DNA from: Micromonospora saelicesensis
GTDB lineage: Bacteria > Actinomycetota > Actinomycetes > Mycobacteriales > Micromonosporaceae
Direction: 5' to 3'
Length of the DNA: 64,000 bases
Assembly: GCF_900091575.1 (NCBI RefSeq)
Contig: NZ_FMCR01000006.1
Span: 310,001-374,000 of the forward strand
The notes under the pieces are model-generated. The model saw only the letters and a program-made list of their open reading frames with translations. It had not been told where the DNA came from and searched no databases. Each line of letters opens with the position of its first letter. The first letter of the stretch is position 1. Shown here piece after piece: positions 32,908 through 43,000 of the stretch. The position numbers and the translations under genes were made by a program.

Positions 32908-34037
32908 CGCGGTGACCTCGGCACGCTCAGCTCGATCTCGGTGCCCGCCTCGGGGGCGGACACGATCCGAACCGTGCCGCCCACGTCGGCCACCCGGCCC
33001 CGGATCGACTGGGTCACACCGAGCCGACCCTGGGCGGCCGCCTCGTCCAGCCGACCGTCCGGGATGCCCGGTCCTTCGTCACGGATCGACACGGTCACCG
33101 TCGCCCCCTCGTCCTCGATCAGCACCCAGGCCCGCCCACCGGCGTGCCGCCCCACGTTGTCCAGGGCCGCGCCGGTCGCGGCGGCCAACTCTCCGGCCAC
33201 CCGTCGGGGCAGTGGCACCGGCGTGGCCGGGGCGGAGAGCGCCACCGCCGCCGAGGCGTACCGGCCGAGCAGGGTCCGCAGGTCCACCGCCTCGCCGCCG
33301 TCCGGGAGGCTCGCGGCGGCCGGGCCGGCGCCGGCGATCAGCGCCCGCAGGGCAACCTCCTGCTCGCCGGCCAGCCGGGCCAGCTCGCCGGCCTCCCCGG
33401 GCAGGTCGGCGCCGCGCCGCTGCACCAGCGCCAGCACCTGGAGCACCGAGTCGTGGATGTCCCGGGCCAGCCGCTCCCGCTCCCGGGTGGCGGCCTCCAG
33501 CTCCACCGCGCGCTGCAACCGCTCCTCGGCGCTCACCGCGAGCCGGGCCACGTGCCCGACCACCACTCCGGCGAGCAGCATCAGGATCACCCCGGTGAAC
33601 GAGGACTGGCCGATCCGCTCCCGGGTGGCCAGGTCCGCGCCGGCTACCAGCAGCGCGGCGACGGTGCCCCGCCGCCGGCCACCGGAGACGGCCCAGGCCA
33701 GCACCGGGCCGGCCATCCAGGCCACCCCCAGGGTGGGTACGCCGTGGGTGAGCGCCGTCCGGCCGACCACCCACGGGGTGGCCAGCACGATGGCCACCAC
33801 CACCCCGAGGTCGGCCAGCAGCAGCGGCCAGCGCCGCCAGGCCGGTCGGGCGTACCCGATCGCTGTCGTGCCGGTCCAGAGGATCATCAACAGGATCAGG
33901 GCGCCGACGGCGTACGGGTGGGCGTACCGGTCGGCGTCGCGCACCGCGAGCGCGCAGACGTACGCCAGGGAGGCCAGCCTGAACACGGTGAGGGCACGCC
34001 ACAGCGGCACCTCGAACCCACCCGGCGGCGACGGCAT
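32904..34037 (-). CDS. Membrane sensor histidine kinase, MacS/NarX-like
   Basis: 377 residues. About five transmembrane segments in the first 170 residues (DUF5931-like), then HisKA_3 with ARDIHDSVLQVLALVQ (phospho-acceptor His) and a HATPase with NVGRHAGG, IRDEGPGIPDG and GRLGVTQSIRGR. No large extracellular domain, so the signal is probably in the membrane. ATG 34035-34037. Partner of the overlapping response regulator. Confidence 0.9.
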   Translation of the reverse strand: MPSPPGGFEVPLWRALTVFRLASLAYVCALAVRDADRYAHPYAVGALILLMILWTGTTAIGYARPAWRRWPLLLADLGVVVAIVLATPWVVGRTALTHGVPTLGVAWMAGPVLAWAVSGGRRRGTVAALLVAGADLATRERIGQSSFTGVILMLLAGVVVGHVARLAVSAEERLQRAVELEAATRERERLARDIHDSVLQVLALVQRRGADLPGEAGELARLAGEQEVALRALIAGAGPAAASLPDGGEAVDLRTLLGRYASAAVALSAPATPVPLPRRVAGELAAATGAALDNVGRHAGGRAWVLIEDEGATVTVSIRDEGPGIPDGRLDEAAAQGRLGVTQSIRGRVADVGGTVRIVSAPEAGTEIELSVPRSPR

Positions 34038-34156
34038 GGCGGTCAGGATGCCACAACCGGGCCGGCGCACGGCGAGCAGCGAGTGCGGTTCGGGAAACCC
34101 TGACGTACGGTGGAAAAGCCGCGAAATACTCCGAGATGCGCCGCCGGGACGGGCCC

Positions 34157-34612
34157 ATGACGAACGCAGACCCGCACGCACCGCGTACGGTTGTGCCCAT
34201 CGAACCTGCCCTCCTGATCGCCGAAGCCTTCGACCAGGCCCAGGTGACCGAGATTCGACACTCGGTCACCTCCTGCGCGCATGCCTCGGGTCTCAGCGGC
34301 CAACGGCTGGACGACTTCGTGCTCGCGATCAACGAATTGATCACCAACGCGGTGCGGCACGGCGGCGGGCGCGGCTGGCTGCGGCTCTGGCACGAGTCGG
34401 GTGTGCTGGTCTGCGAGGTCGCCGATCACGGGCACGGGATCAGCCCGCAACGGCTGGGCGACCGCAGTCGGCCCGCCCCGGACACCGCCGGCGGCTGGGG
34501 CCTCTGGCTGGCCCGCGAGCTGACCGACGCGATGGAGGTCGTCACCGGCACCGCCGGCACCACCGTCCGCATCACCACCGGCCTCACCAACCACAACCAC
34601 ACCCCGCGCTAA
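34157..34612 (+). CDS. RsbW-like ATP-binding protein
   Basis: 151 residues from ATG 34157. A single HATPase domain: FVLAINELITNAVRHGGG (N box), VADHGHGI and GGWGLWLARELTD. This is the serine-kinase anti-sigma type common in actinobacteria, with no cognate sigma factor nearby. A longer in-frame start at 34136 exists without a ribosome site. Confidence 0.8.
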   Translation: MTNADPHAPRTVVPIEPALLIAEAFDQAQVTEIRHSVTSCAHASGLSGQRLDDFVLAINELITNAVRHGGGRGWLRLWHESGVLVCEVADHGHGISPQRLGDRSRPAPDTAGGWGLWLARELTDAMEVVTGTAGTTVRITTGLTNHNHTPR

Positions 34613-34630
34613 CCCTCACCCCCACCCCTG

Positions 34631-34708
34631 CGCGCGATCTTGCACTTACTGTCGCGACGAATCACCCAAACCCCCTCATCCCGGCGACACAAACTGCAAG
34701 ATCGCGCG
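34631..34708. repeat. Long inverted repeat in a convergent gap, REP-like
   Basis: Perfect 14-bp arms, CGCGCGATCTTGCA (34631-34644) and TGCAAGATCGCGCG (34695-34708), separated by 50 bp. An inner pair TGTCGC/GCGACA extends the stem. It lies between a plus-strand gene and prs on the minus strand. I recall similar GCGATCTTGCA hairpins recurring between genes in Micromonospora, so it may be a dispersed element that also terminates transcription. Confidence 0.6.
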
Positions 34709-34728
34709 GGGTAAGGGGCGAGGGCGGG

Positions 34729-35667
34729 TCAGGCGAAGAGGGCGGAGACGGATTCTCCGTTGTGGATTCGGCGCGTCGCCTCGGCCAGGGCGGGGGCCAC
34801 CGACAGGACCTGCAACTTGGGGACCCGCTTGGCGGCCGGGATGGGCACCGTGTTGGTGCAGACGATCTCCAGGACGCCGTCCTGGTCGCTGAGCCGCTGC
34901 AACGCGTCGCCGGAGAAGAGACCGTGGGTGCAGGCGAGCCGGATCGACCGGACCTTCAGGCCGCGCAGATGCTCCATCAGCTCGACCACCGTGCTGCCCT
35001 TGGCGATCTCGTCGTCCAGCACGATGACATCCCGGTCGGTCACGTCGCCGATCACCGCGCTGATCTTGACCAGGTCGTCGCTGAACCGCTGCTTCGCCCC
35101 GGCCGCGACCGGCGTTCCGAGCAGCCGGGCGAAGGCCGCGGCCTCCTTGGCGTTGCCCAGGTCGGGCGAGACCACAACGGTGTTGCTGAGGTCGTAGCGC
35201 CGGAAGTGGGTGGCCAACTCCCGCAGCGCGTGCAGGTGATCCACCGGGACGCTGAAGAAGCCGTGCACCTGCGGCGAGTGCAGGGTCATCGCGAGCACCC
35301 GGTCCGCCCCGGCCGAGGTGAGCAGGTCGGCGACGAGCCGCGCGCCGATCGAGATCCGTGGCGCGTCCTTCTTGTCCGACCGGGCGTACGCGTAGTGCGG
35401 CAGCACCACAGTGATCCGACCGGCGGAGGCGCCCCGGGCGGCGTCGATCATCAACAGCAGCTCGACCAGGTGCTCCTGCACCGGCGGCACCAACGGCTGG
35501 ATCAGGAAGACGTCCCGCTCCCGGCAGTTGGCCTGCAACTGGACTTCCAGACAGTCGTTCGCGAACCGGGAGACCCGCACCGGGTGCAGCGGCACCCCCA
35601 GGTGGGCGCAGATCTCGGCAGCCAGGTCGGGATGGGCGGTTCCACTGAAAACTGCGATGTCGCGCAC
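34729..35667 (-). CDS. prs: Ribose-phosphate pyrophosphokinase (variant)
   Basis: 312 residues. Makes PRPP from ribose 5-phosphate and ATP. Flexible-loop region YARSDKKDAPRISIGAR, metal-site SPDLGNAKEAAAFA and PRPP loop VIVLDDEIAKGST. The last differs from the usual VDDMIDTGGT, and the ARSDKK loop lacks the canonical ARQDRK, so this is a divergent copy, perhaps additional to a housekeeping Prs elsewhere. GTG start without a clear ribosome site. Confidence 0.87.
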   Translation of the reverse strand: MRDIAVFSGTAHPDLAAEICAHLGVPLHPVRVSRFANDCLEVQLQANCRERDVFLIQPLVPPVQEHLVELLLMIDAARGASAGRITVVLPHYAYARSDKKDAPRISIGARLVADLLTSAGADRVLAMTLHSPQVHGFFSVPVDHLHALRELATHFRRYDLSNTVVVSPDLGNAKEAAAFARLLGTPVAAGAKQRFSDDLVKISAVIGDVTDRDVIVLDDEIAKGSTVVELMEHLRGLKVRSIRLACTHGLFSGDALQRLSDQDGVLEIVCTNTVPIPAAKRVPKLQVLSVAPALAEATRRIHNGESVSALFA

Positions 35668-35768
35668 GTTCGCACATCGTAGGGGAAGCCGACGGCCGCC
35701 GACGGCGGCGGGCCGGAACCCGCCGTGACGCCTGTCGCGCCGCGCCGCCGTCCGGGTACGGTGCTGCG

Positions 35769-37253
35769 GTGACCCCCCAGTACGTCGCCGCCATCGACCA
35801 GGGCACCACCTCCTCGCGGTGCATCGTCTTCGACCGGGCCGGGGACATCGTCGCCGTGGCCCAGCGCGAGCACCGGCAGATCTTCCCTCGACCGGGGTGG
35901 GTGGAGCACGACGCCGAGGAGATCTGGGACAACGTCGAGCAGGTGGTCGCCGAGGCGCTGCGGGCCGCCGGCACCGACGCGTCCGGGCTGGCCGCCGTCG
36001 GCATCACCAACCAGCGGGAGACCACAGTCGTCTGGGACCGGGCCACCGGCCGCCCGGTGGCCAACGCCATCGTCTGGCAGGACACCCGGACCGGGCCGCT
36101 GCTTCGGGAGCTTGCGTCGGCGTACGGCGAGGAGCGGTTCCGGGCCCGCACGGGCCTGCCGCTGGCCACCTACTTCGCCGGGCCGAAGCTGCGCTGGCTG
36201 CTCGACGAGGTCGACGGCCTGCGCGAGCGCGCCGAGCGCGGTGAGGTGCTCTTCGGCACCATGGACAGCTGGCTGATCTGGAAGCTGACCGGCGAGCACG
36301 TCACCGATGTGACCAACGCCAGCCGGACCATGCTGATGGACCTCACGACCCTGGACTGGGCCCCGGAGCTGCTGGACGCGATGGGTGTTCCGGCGGCGAT
36401 GCTGCCGGAGATCCGCTGCTCCGCCGAGGTGTACGGGACGGCCGGCGGGGTGCTCGCCGGGGTGCCGGTGGCCAGTGCGCTCGGCGACCAGCAGGCCGCC
36501 CTGTTCGGGCAGACCTGCTTCCAGCCGGGTGAGGCGAAGTGCACCTACGGCACCGGTAGTTTCCTGCTGCTCAACACCGGCGCCAGCCCGGTCCCGTCGA
36601 CGCACGGCCTGCTCACCACGGTCGCCTACCGGATCAAGGACCAACCACCGGCGTACGCCCTCGAAGGCGCCATCGCGGTCACCGGCTCGCTGGTGCAGTG
36701 GCTGCGCGACAACCTCGGGCTGATCTCCACGGCCGCCGAGGTGGAGGAGTTGGCCCGCACCGTGGACGACAACGGCGGCTGCTACGTGGTGCCGGCGTTC
36801 TCGGGACTGTTCGCCCCGCACTGGCGCAGCGACGCCCGCGGGGTGATCGCCGGCCTGACCGGCTACATCACCAAGGGGCACCTGGCGCGTGCGGTGCTGG
36901 AGGCGTCGGCGTGGCAGACCCGCGAGGTGGTCGACGCGATGAACGCCGACTCGGATGTGGCGCTGCGCCGTCTCCGGGTGGATGGCGGGATGACCGCGAA
37001 CGGCCTGCTCATGCAGTTCCTCGCCGATGTGCTCGACGTGCCGGTGGTCCGTTCCCGGATCACCGAGACCACCTGCCTGGGCGCCGCGTACGCGGCCGGT
37101 CTGGCGGTCGGCTTCTGGCCGGACCTGGCCACCCTGCGGGCGCAGTGGCGCTCCGACGCGCAGTGGGAGCCGGCCATGGCCCCGCAGCTGCGCGAGGAGG
37201 AGCTGCGCCAGTGGCGCAAGGCCGTGCAGCGCACCCTCGACTGGGTGGAGTGA
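35769..37253 (+). CDS. glpK: Glycerol kinase
   Basis: ATP-dependent phosphorylation of glycerol. 494 residues, full length for the FGGY family. Motifs: AAIDQGTTSSRCIVFDRAG at the N-terminus, TNQRETTVVWDRATG, the second FGGY signature around GYITKGHLARAVLEASAWQ (first 19 residues), and ADVLDVPVVRS near the end. GTG 35769. It stands alone: no glpF or glpD beside it, so it is probably a single-gene unit. Confidence 0.95.
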   Translation: MTPQYVAAIDQGTTSSRCIVFDRAGDIVAVAQREHRQIFPRPGWVEHDAEEIWDNVEQVVAEALRAAGTDASGLAAVGITNQRETTVVWDRATGRPVANAIVWQDTRTGPLLRELASAYGEERFRARTGLPLATYFAGPKLRWLLDEVDGLRERAERGEVLFGTMDSWLIWKLTGEHVTDVTNASRTMLMDLTTLDWAPELLDAMGVPAAMLPEIRCSAEVYGTAGGVLAGVPVASALGDQQAALFGQTCFQPGEAKCTYGTGSFLLLNTGASPVPSTHGLLTTVAYRIKDQPPAYALEGAIAVTGSLVQWLRDNLGLISTAAEVEELARTVDDNGGCYVVPAFSGLFAPHWRSDARGVIAGLTGYITKGHLARAVLEASAWQTREVVDAMNADSDVALRRLRVDGGMTANGLLMQFLADVLDVPVVRSRITETTCLGAAYAAGLAVGFWPDLATLRAQWRSDAQWEPAMAPQLREEELRQWRKAVQRTLDWVE

Positions 37254-37268
37254 CCGCCGCTGCGGCGG

Positions 37269-38102
37269 TCACTCCCAGCGGTTGCCGGTGAGCTTCTCGT
37301 AGACGTCGATGTAGCGAGCCCGGGTCGCCTCGACCACCTCGGCCGGCATGTCCGGGGCGGGGGCCTGCTTGTTCCAGCCGCTGCCGGTGGCCCAGTCCCG
37401 CACGTACTGCTTGTCGTAGGAGAACTGCACCCGGCCCGGCTGGTACGACTCGGCCGGCCAGAACCGCGACGAGTCGGAGGTGAGCAGTTCGTCGGCGAGG
37501 ACCAGGGTGCCGTCCGGCGCCCAACCCAGCTCGAGCTTGGTGTCGGCGATCAGGATGCCCCGGTCGGCGGCCAGCTCGGCGCCGCGCCGGTAGACGTCGA
37601 GGGTGATCTGCCGCAGCCGCTCGGCGGTGGCCTGGCCCACCTTGTCCACCACGTCGTCGTACGTGATCGGCTCGTCGTGCTCGCCCATCGGCGCCTTGCT
37701 CGACGGCGTGAAGATCGGCTCGGGCAGGATCGACGCCTCACCGAGCCCTCGCGGCAGTGGTACGCCGGAGACCGCGCCGGTCTGCTCGTACTCCCGCAGG
37801 CCGCCGCCGGTCAGGTAACCGCGGGCGACGCACTCGACCGGGACCATGTCCAGCCGCTGGCAGCGGATGGCCCGCCCGGCGAACTCGGCGGGCACGTCGG
37901 TGGCCGAGATGACGTGGTTCGGCACGAGGTCGGCGAGCTGCTCGAACCACCAGAGCGAGAGCGCGGTGAGCAGGCGACCCTTGTCCGGGATCGGCGTCGG
38001 CAGCGCCACGTCGTAGATCGAGATGCGATCCGAGGCCACCAGGATCAGGTCGTCGCCGTCGGCGTAGACGTCCCGGACCTTGCCCGAGTGCAGAAGTTCC
38101 AC
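37269..38102 (-). CDS. purC: Phosphoribosylaminoimidazole-succinocarboxamide synthase
   Basis: SAICAR synthase of purine biosynthesis. 277 residues. ELLHSGKVRDVY (substrate loop), SDRISIYDVALPTPIPDKG, VARGYLTGGG and the second signature LADRGILIADTKLELGW-like segment followed by DELLTSDSSRFWP are all present. GTG 38100-38102 fits the family start. A TACTAG hexamer lies close upstream, so a leaderless message is possible. It ends 15 bp from glpK, convergently. Confidence 0.95.
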   Translation of the reverse strand: MELLHSGKVRDVYADGDDLILVASDRISIYDVALPTPIPDKGRLLTALSLWWFEQLADLVPNHVISATDVPAEFAGRAIRCQRLDMVPVECVARGYLTGGGLREYEQTGAVSGVPLPRGLGEASILPEPIFTPSSKAPMGEHDEPITYDDVVDKVGQATAERLRQITLDVYRRGAELAADRGILIADTKLELGWAPDGTLVLADELLTSDSSRFWPAESYQPGRVQFSYDKQYVRDWATGSGWNKQAPAPDMPAEVVEATRARYIDVYEKLTGNRWE

Positions 38103-38240
38103 GCGCCCTAGTACACCACGCGACAACGGAAGGGCCTGATTCGACCACCCGGCCGAGGGTGACCGGACGGACGTTGACACCTTCGTGCGCTGCCTGCGTG
38201 AATGGTCCGACCGCCACCCCCGTAGGTCCAGGAGAGCCCC

Positions 38241-39560
38241 GTGCCCGTTGTTCGACCCCCGCTCGACCGCCTCGGTGCCGACCCGGGCCGGCGCCGACTG
38301 CTCGGCGCGCTGCTCGGCGCACCTCTGCTCGCGTCCGGCGGGCTGGCGGGGTGCACCGACGGCGCCGCCACCTCGGCCCAGGACGGGCCCGTCGAGCTGT
38401 CGGTCTTCTGGTGGGGTGGCACCAAGCGGGCCGAGCTCACCGAGAAGGCGCTGCGGCTCTACTCGGATCGCAACCCCAGGGTCACCTTCCGGGTCACCTG
38501 GCAGGGCGCCGACGGCTACTACGACCGGCTGGCCACCCAGGCGGGCGGCGGGAACGTACCGGACCTGATCCAGATCGACGACGCCATGCTGACCGAGTAC
38601 ACCCAACGTCAGGTCATCCTCGACCTCACCGACCACCACCTGGATCTTCGGGGCCTGCCGGAGGGTCTGATCCGCTACGGCACGGTGGAGGGGCGGACGA
38701 TGGCGGTGGCCGCCGGGCAGACCCACGCCGTCGTCGTGTTCAACCGGGACCTGCTGCGGGAGCTGGAGATGCCGGAGCCACGCGCGGGGATGACGTGGGC
38801 CGACTACATCTCCTGGGCCACGCAGGTCACCGAGGCCAGCGACCGCCGGGTGGCCGGCACCATGGACGGGTCGGGCGACTACCGGGCGCTCTGGCTCTGG
38901 CTGCGGTCGCAGGGCGGCGAGTTCTACCGGGGCAACCAGCTCGGCTTCGGCGCGGACGAGCTGATCGCGTGGTTCGAGTTGTGGCAGCGGGCCCGCCGGG
39001 GCCGAGCCACGCCGAGCGCGGCCCTGGTCGAGCAGGCCGACAGCGGCGAGCCGGCCCGGCAACTGGTGGTGAGCGGGGTGACGGCGGCGTCCTTCGCCTG
39101 GTCGCACCAGCTACCGGAGCTGCAACGGCTCACCGAGTCCGAGTTGGGCATCGTCGGCGTTCCCGGCCCGCCGGGGGCTCAGTGGGCGCGAGCGTCGATG
39201 TACTGGGCGGGCTTCCGGGGCACCCGCCACCCGGACGCGGTCGCCGACGTGATCAACTTTCTGACCACCAATGGTGAGGTTGGCGCCGTTCTCGGCCACG
39301 AACGTGGGCTGAACGCCAGTGCCCAGGTCCGCCGCTACGCAGAGGGCAGCATCACCGACCCGGCGCAGCGACGTGCCGCCGAGTTCGGCGCCAGCATCGC
39401 CGACCTGCTCGGGCCTGCGCCGGCGCCGCCGCCCAAGGGGCACGCCAAGGTGCGCACCCTGCTGGTCACCGCCGCCGAGCGCATCCGCGTCAAGCGCGAC
39501 GGCACCCGCGAGGCCACCGCGCGCTTCCTGTCCCAGGCCATCGCGGCCCTGGCGGTGTGA
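38241..39560 (+). CDS. Extracellular solute-binding lipoprotein (ABC sugar type)
   Basis: 439 residues. Lipoprotein signal with a twin-arginine-like GRRRLLGALLG and lipobox LAGC, giving a lipidated Cys near residue 38. The mature part resembles family 1 solute-binding proteins (FWWGGTKRAELTEKALRLY, then YYDRLATQAGGGNVPDLIQ). GTG 38241 has AGGAGA upstream. No permease or ATPase gene lies beside it, so the transporter is encoded elsewhere; sugar or oligosaccharide uptake is inferred from the family. Confidence 0.86.
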   Translation: MPVVRPPLDRLGADPGRRRLLGALLGAPLLASGGLAGCTDGAATSAQDGPVELSVFWWGGTKRAELTEKALRLYSDRNPRVTFRVTWQGADGYYDRLATQAGGGNVPDLIQIDDAMLTEYTQRQVILDLTDHHLDLRGLPEGLIRYGTVEGRTMAVAAGQTHAVVVFNRDLLRELEMPEPRAGMTWADYISWATQVTEASDRRVAGTMDGSGDYRALWLWLRSQGGEFYRGNQLGFGADELIAWFELWQRARRGRATPSAALVEQADSGEPARQLVVSGVTAASFAWSHQLPELQRLTESELGIVGVPGPPGAQWARASMYWAGFRGTRHPDAVADVINFLTTNGEVGAVLGHERGLNASAQVRRYAEGSITDPAQRRAAEFGASIADLLGPAPAPPPKGHAKVRTLLVTAAERIRVKRDGTREATARFLSQAIAALAV

Positions 39561-39617
39561 ACACCGGCGGCCGGCCCGGAGCCGGCCGCTGGTGACCCGT
39601 CGACGCCTCGGGCCCGG

Positions 39618-39866
39618 TCAGCGCGGCGGGCCACCCCGGCGGTTGCGCATCAGACGCAACACCAGGAACACGACGATCGCGACCACCACCAGGCAGCAGA
39701 GCAGCGGGAGCACCCCGAAGCCACTGCGGCCTCGCCGCCGGGCGGCCTCCACCACGAGTTCGCCGGTGCCCGTTGACGCCCAGGCCGCGACCGGGACGAA
39801 GACCGCCAGTACGACCGCACCGAAGACCGCGCTCAGGCGGCCCCACCACTTACCGAATGAAGACAT
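39618..39866 (-). CDS. Small two-helix membrane protein
   Basis: 82 residues: an N-terminal hydrophobic segment (VFGAVVLAVFVPVAAWAS) that may be a signal peptide, a 25-residue linker with basic RRRGR, then a second helix (LLCCLVVVAIVVFLVLRL) and a basic tail. ATG 39864-39866 has GAGGA about eight bases upstream. Family unknown. Confidence 0.6.
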   Translation of the reverse strand: MSSFGKWWGRLSAVFGAVVLAVFVPVAAWASTGTGELVVEAARRRGRSGFGVLPLLCCLVVVAIVVFLVLRLMRNRRGGPPR

Positions 39867-40029
39867 GTGCCCATCCTCGCCGAAGGGCGCAACCTCGGCA
39901 CGTCGGTCCACGCCGAATCACGGGACCGGATGGTCCGGAAGCTCTCCGGTCGGGGCGCAACGCGCTCGCAACATCCCGGCAAAGATGATGATCTTTACAT
40001 GAATCTCTCGAGGTGATCGGATTCGCCTC

Positions 40030-43000
40030 ATGCTCAACTCTGTAGACAGTGCGCGGATCTCTCGCACCCGAAGATCTGCGGCGGCAGCGGTCGGCGTCAC
40101 CCTCGTCGCCGCTCTCCTCACCCCCACGGCGGCGCACGGCGCCCCACCGCCTCCACCGCCGCCGACAAGACCCGCTCCGAGCGACAACGCGGACCGCGCA
40201 CCCGTCACGGTCACGCTGATCACCGGCGACCGGGTGACGGTGACCCCGGGCGTCCACGGCGCAAGCCCCTCGGTGGATGTCACGCGCGCCCCGGGTGCCA
40301 CCGGCTCCGTACGCGTCTCCACGGAGGACCGGGACACCTACGTGTACCCGGACGAGGCGTTGCCGTACCTCGCCACCGGTCGACTCGACAAGCAACTGTT
40401 CGACGTCACCCAGCTCATCGCCCAGGGCTACGACGACGCTCGGACCGCCGAACTCCCCCTGATCGTCACCCGCACGACGGGTGCGGCGAAGCTCAGGGCC
40501 GGCAGCACGCTGCCGGGCGCGCAGACCACGCTGGAGCTTCCCTCCGTCCGTGGCGAGGCGATCCGCACCCGCCGATCGCAGGCCGCGGACTTCTGGTCGG
40601 CCCTCACCGATGGACAGTCGCCGACCGGCCGCAGCGCTGCCACCCCGGCACCCTCCTTCGCTGCCGGCGTCGACAAGGTGTGGCTCGACGGCAAGGCGAA
40701 GGCCACCCTGGCCGACACCACCGCCCAGATCGGCGCGCCCGCGGCGTGGGCCGCGGGTGGCACCGGCAGCGGTGTCCGGGTCGCCGTCCTGGACAGCGGG
40801 GTGGACACCACCCACCCGGATCTCGCCGACCAGGTGGTGGCCTCCCGGAGCTTCATCCCCGGCCAGGACGTGATCGACCGGAACGGGCACGGCACCCACA
40901 CCGCCTCCACCGTCGCCGGGACGGGCGCCGCCTCCGGCGGCAAGGAACGGGGCGTGGCCCCCGACGCCGACCTGGTGATCGGCAAGGTCCTCGACGAGTA
41001 CGGCAGCGGGTCCATCTCGGGGATCATCGCGGGCATGGAGTGGGCGGCGCGGGCCGAGCACGCCAAAGTGATCAACATGAGTCTCGGTGTGAGCGCGTGG
41101 CACACCCAGGACGACCCGCTGAGCCAGGCCGTCAACCAGCTGACCGCCGAGACGGGTGCGCTCTTCGTCGTGGCCGCCGGCAACAGCGGACCGGACCCGT
41201 ACACCCTCGGTGCGCCGGGCACCGCGGACGCCGCGCTGACCATCGGCGCGGTGGACACCTCCGACCACCTGGCGGAGTTCTCCAGCGTCGGACCCCGGAT
41301 GAACGACGAGGCCCTCAAGCCGGACATGACCGCTCCCGGGGTGGACGTGCTGGCGGCACGCTCGCAGCACATCCCCTGGGGTGAGGGCTACTACTACGCC
41401 GACAGTGGCACCTCGATGGCAGCGCCGCACGTCGCCGGGGCGGCCGCCCTGCTGGTGCAGAAGCACCCGACCTGGAGCGCGCGGCAGATCAAGGACGCGC
41501 TGATGAGCACCAGCGTCCGCACGTCCGACTACGACGCCTACCAGGCCGGCAGCGGTCGGTTGAACGTCGCCGCCGCCTACCACCAGGATCAGGTCGTCGC
41601 GTCCGGGTCGGTGGACGTCGGACTCGTCGGCTGGGGCAGCACGCCACAGCCGATCAAGCGGACGATCACCTACACCAACACCACGGACAGCCCGATCGCG
41701 TTGGAGCTCTCCGTCGACCACGGCACCGCCCCCGCGCAGACGTTCACGGCAACCGCCAACCGCGTCACGGTGCCCGCCCGGGCCAGCGCGACTGTCGACG
41801 TCGTGGTGGCCCCGGCCGGCCTTCCCTCCGGCAGGTATTCCGCCCAGGTCACGGCCCGCTTCGCCGCCGGCGAGGTGCACACGGCCGTCGGGATCGCCGT
41901 CGAGTCCAGGAAGTACGACCTCACCATCCACCTGAAGGACCGCGCCGGCCGGCCCATGAGCGGCGAGGTCGAGGTCGTCAACGCCGAGACCGGCTCCGCC
42001 TTCATGTGGGTGCCGGACGGAAAGCTCACCGCCCGCCTGGCACCCGGCTCGTACACCGTCGTCACGGCGGCGGACGTGGAGGGTCTGCACGGGCCCCGCT
42101 CCCTCGGGCTCGCGATGCTGACCGCTCCCGAGGTCGACCTGACCACCAACCGGGTCGTGGAACTCGACGCCGCGCGGGCCCGCCAGGTGAAGGTGGCGAC
42201 ACCCCAGCCGACCGCCGTCGTCAACAGCAGAATCGACGTCTACCGCTCCTTCACCTCGAGCGAACCGACACCCGCCGACTGGAGCGCCCTCCGCGAGACG
42301 TTCTGGCCGGGCGCCGCCTACGACAGCCTGTGGGCCCTGCCGACCAGGGACAAGGTGCGCAAGGGCAGCTTCGTCTTCACCACCCGGATCCGCGCCGAGC
42401 AGACGCCGCTGGCGATCAGCTACCAGGGCCGGCACCTCAGCGACCCGCTCGCGCAGCCCGGTTCCCCACCGCTGCCCGACGGCACCTCGCGCCTGGACGC
42501 CGTCTTCGCGGGCGTCGGCGGCACCGCCGACTACGCCGGCGTCCCCGCCCACGGCAGGGCCGTGGTCGTCCGCGCCGACGACTCGGTGACCCCCACGGAC
42601 CAGGCAGCGGCGGCGCACACCGCCGGGGCGGCGATGCTCGTCGTGGTCAACGACCGCGCGGGCCGCAGGAGCGACTGGTACGGCAACCCCGACGCCGTGA
42701 CGACCGGACCGGTCCCGGTGGCCTCGGTGACCATGGACGAGGGCGAGGCATTGATCCAGAAGATCACCGCCGCGGGCCGCAACCCGGTACGACTGGTCGT
42801 GGTCGCCCACCCCAGGGCGAAGTACCTGTACGACCTGGTGGACTACCACAGTGGCGGGGTGCCGAAGAACCCGTCCGCCAAGACCGACCCGCGCAACCTC
42901 GCCCGGATCGATCTCACCTTCTCCCCGCCCCCGGGGAAGCAGTCCAGTGAGACCCGGATGGACTTCCCGCCGTACGAGTACGCGGCGGCACGGCCCTTCC

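Noticed and set aside
32737..35682. 981-codon plus-strand frame
   Set aside because: Crosses two unrelated minus-strand genes (histidine kinase and prs) and a plus-strand gene; repetitive Arg/Pro/Ser composition.
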